A DNA stretch of 64,000 nt from Euonymus europaeus (Eukaryota > Streptophyta > Magnoliopsida > Celastrales > Celastraceae). The DNA is taken from assembly GCA_963580455.1 (NCBI GenBank), contig OY756957.1, forward strand, positions 25,264,501 through 25,328,500, read 5' to 3'. The stretch's first letter is position 1. Each line of letters begins with the position of its first letter. Below, in pieces: positions 63,887 to 64,000 of the stretch. The notes under the pieces were generated by a model, which worked only from the letters and a program-made list of their open reading frames with translations, was not told the origin of the DNA and made no database searches. A program made the position numbers and the translations under genes.

Positions 63887-64000
63887 CTGCCAATGGTTGT
63901 AAAGGGCAAATAAATGAGTTCCAACAGTTTGTCATGTCGACAAGCACAACTTCAGAGGGCATCCTCTATGCAAATTGAGTGACAGGCCCCACAAACCAAA

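Overview
This is a plant nuclear window. Genes are intron-rich with GT-AG junctions, intergenic DNA is AT-rich, and the families are plant ones: FAR1-RELATED, pentatricopeptide, UGT, NPF transporters, an LRR receptor kinase, hypersensitive-induced response (HIR) protein and P-type H+-ATPase. It is probably a eudicot; I cannot name the species.

Layout. 1-1812 (+) is the 3' part of a Ulp1-like cysteine protease gene. It converges on a FAR1/MULE-type gene (2283-4127, -) broken by one in-frame TAA. 5.0-8.9 kb is repeat DNA: a terminal-inverted-repeat (TIR) element with a minisatellite, and a Mutator-like element (MULE, 9-bp target-site duplication) whose left end is tandemly duplicated. 9.4-10.5 kb (+) is a short VDAC porin and 11.2-13.3 kb (-) a complete HIR protein. 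14.6-22.6 kb is a nest of DNA transposons: a large TIR element with palindromic minisatellites, a hAT inside it, and a decayed MuDR-type MULE inserted a few bases from its end. 23.7 kb holds one exon of a Myb/SANT-like gene. 24.1-30.2 kb (+) is a complete eIF3i gene with a hAT MITE in its last intron. 31-38 kb is disrupted: a PPR N-terminus abutting a Copia element with an intact polyprotein but no 5' LTR, a solo LTR, and a UGT pseudogene. 38.9-40.9 kb is another MULE. 41.6-44.3 kb (-) is a complete NPF4-type transporter. 44.6-51.5 kb is repeat DNA. 52.1-56.6 kb (-) is a complete 13-exon LRR receptor kinase of the At5g62710 type, followed by a hAT MITE, an NPF2-type transporter (58.6-60.9 kb, -) and, at the right edge, the C-terminal exons of a plasma-membrane H+-ATPase (62.4-63.9 kb, -).

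Intact host genes (VDAC, HIR, eIF3i, NPF4, LRR kinase, NPF2, H+-ATPase) have unrelated or loosely related roles in membrane transport, signalling and translation; no operon-like or biosynthetic cluster is visible. The most unusual content is in the mobile DNA. Six elements have target-site duplications I could read directly. Several non-autonomous TIR elements share one layout: a CT-rich leader next to a minisatellite array. Two of them carry a related block of about 130 bp just after the array.
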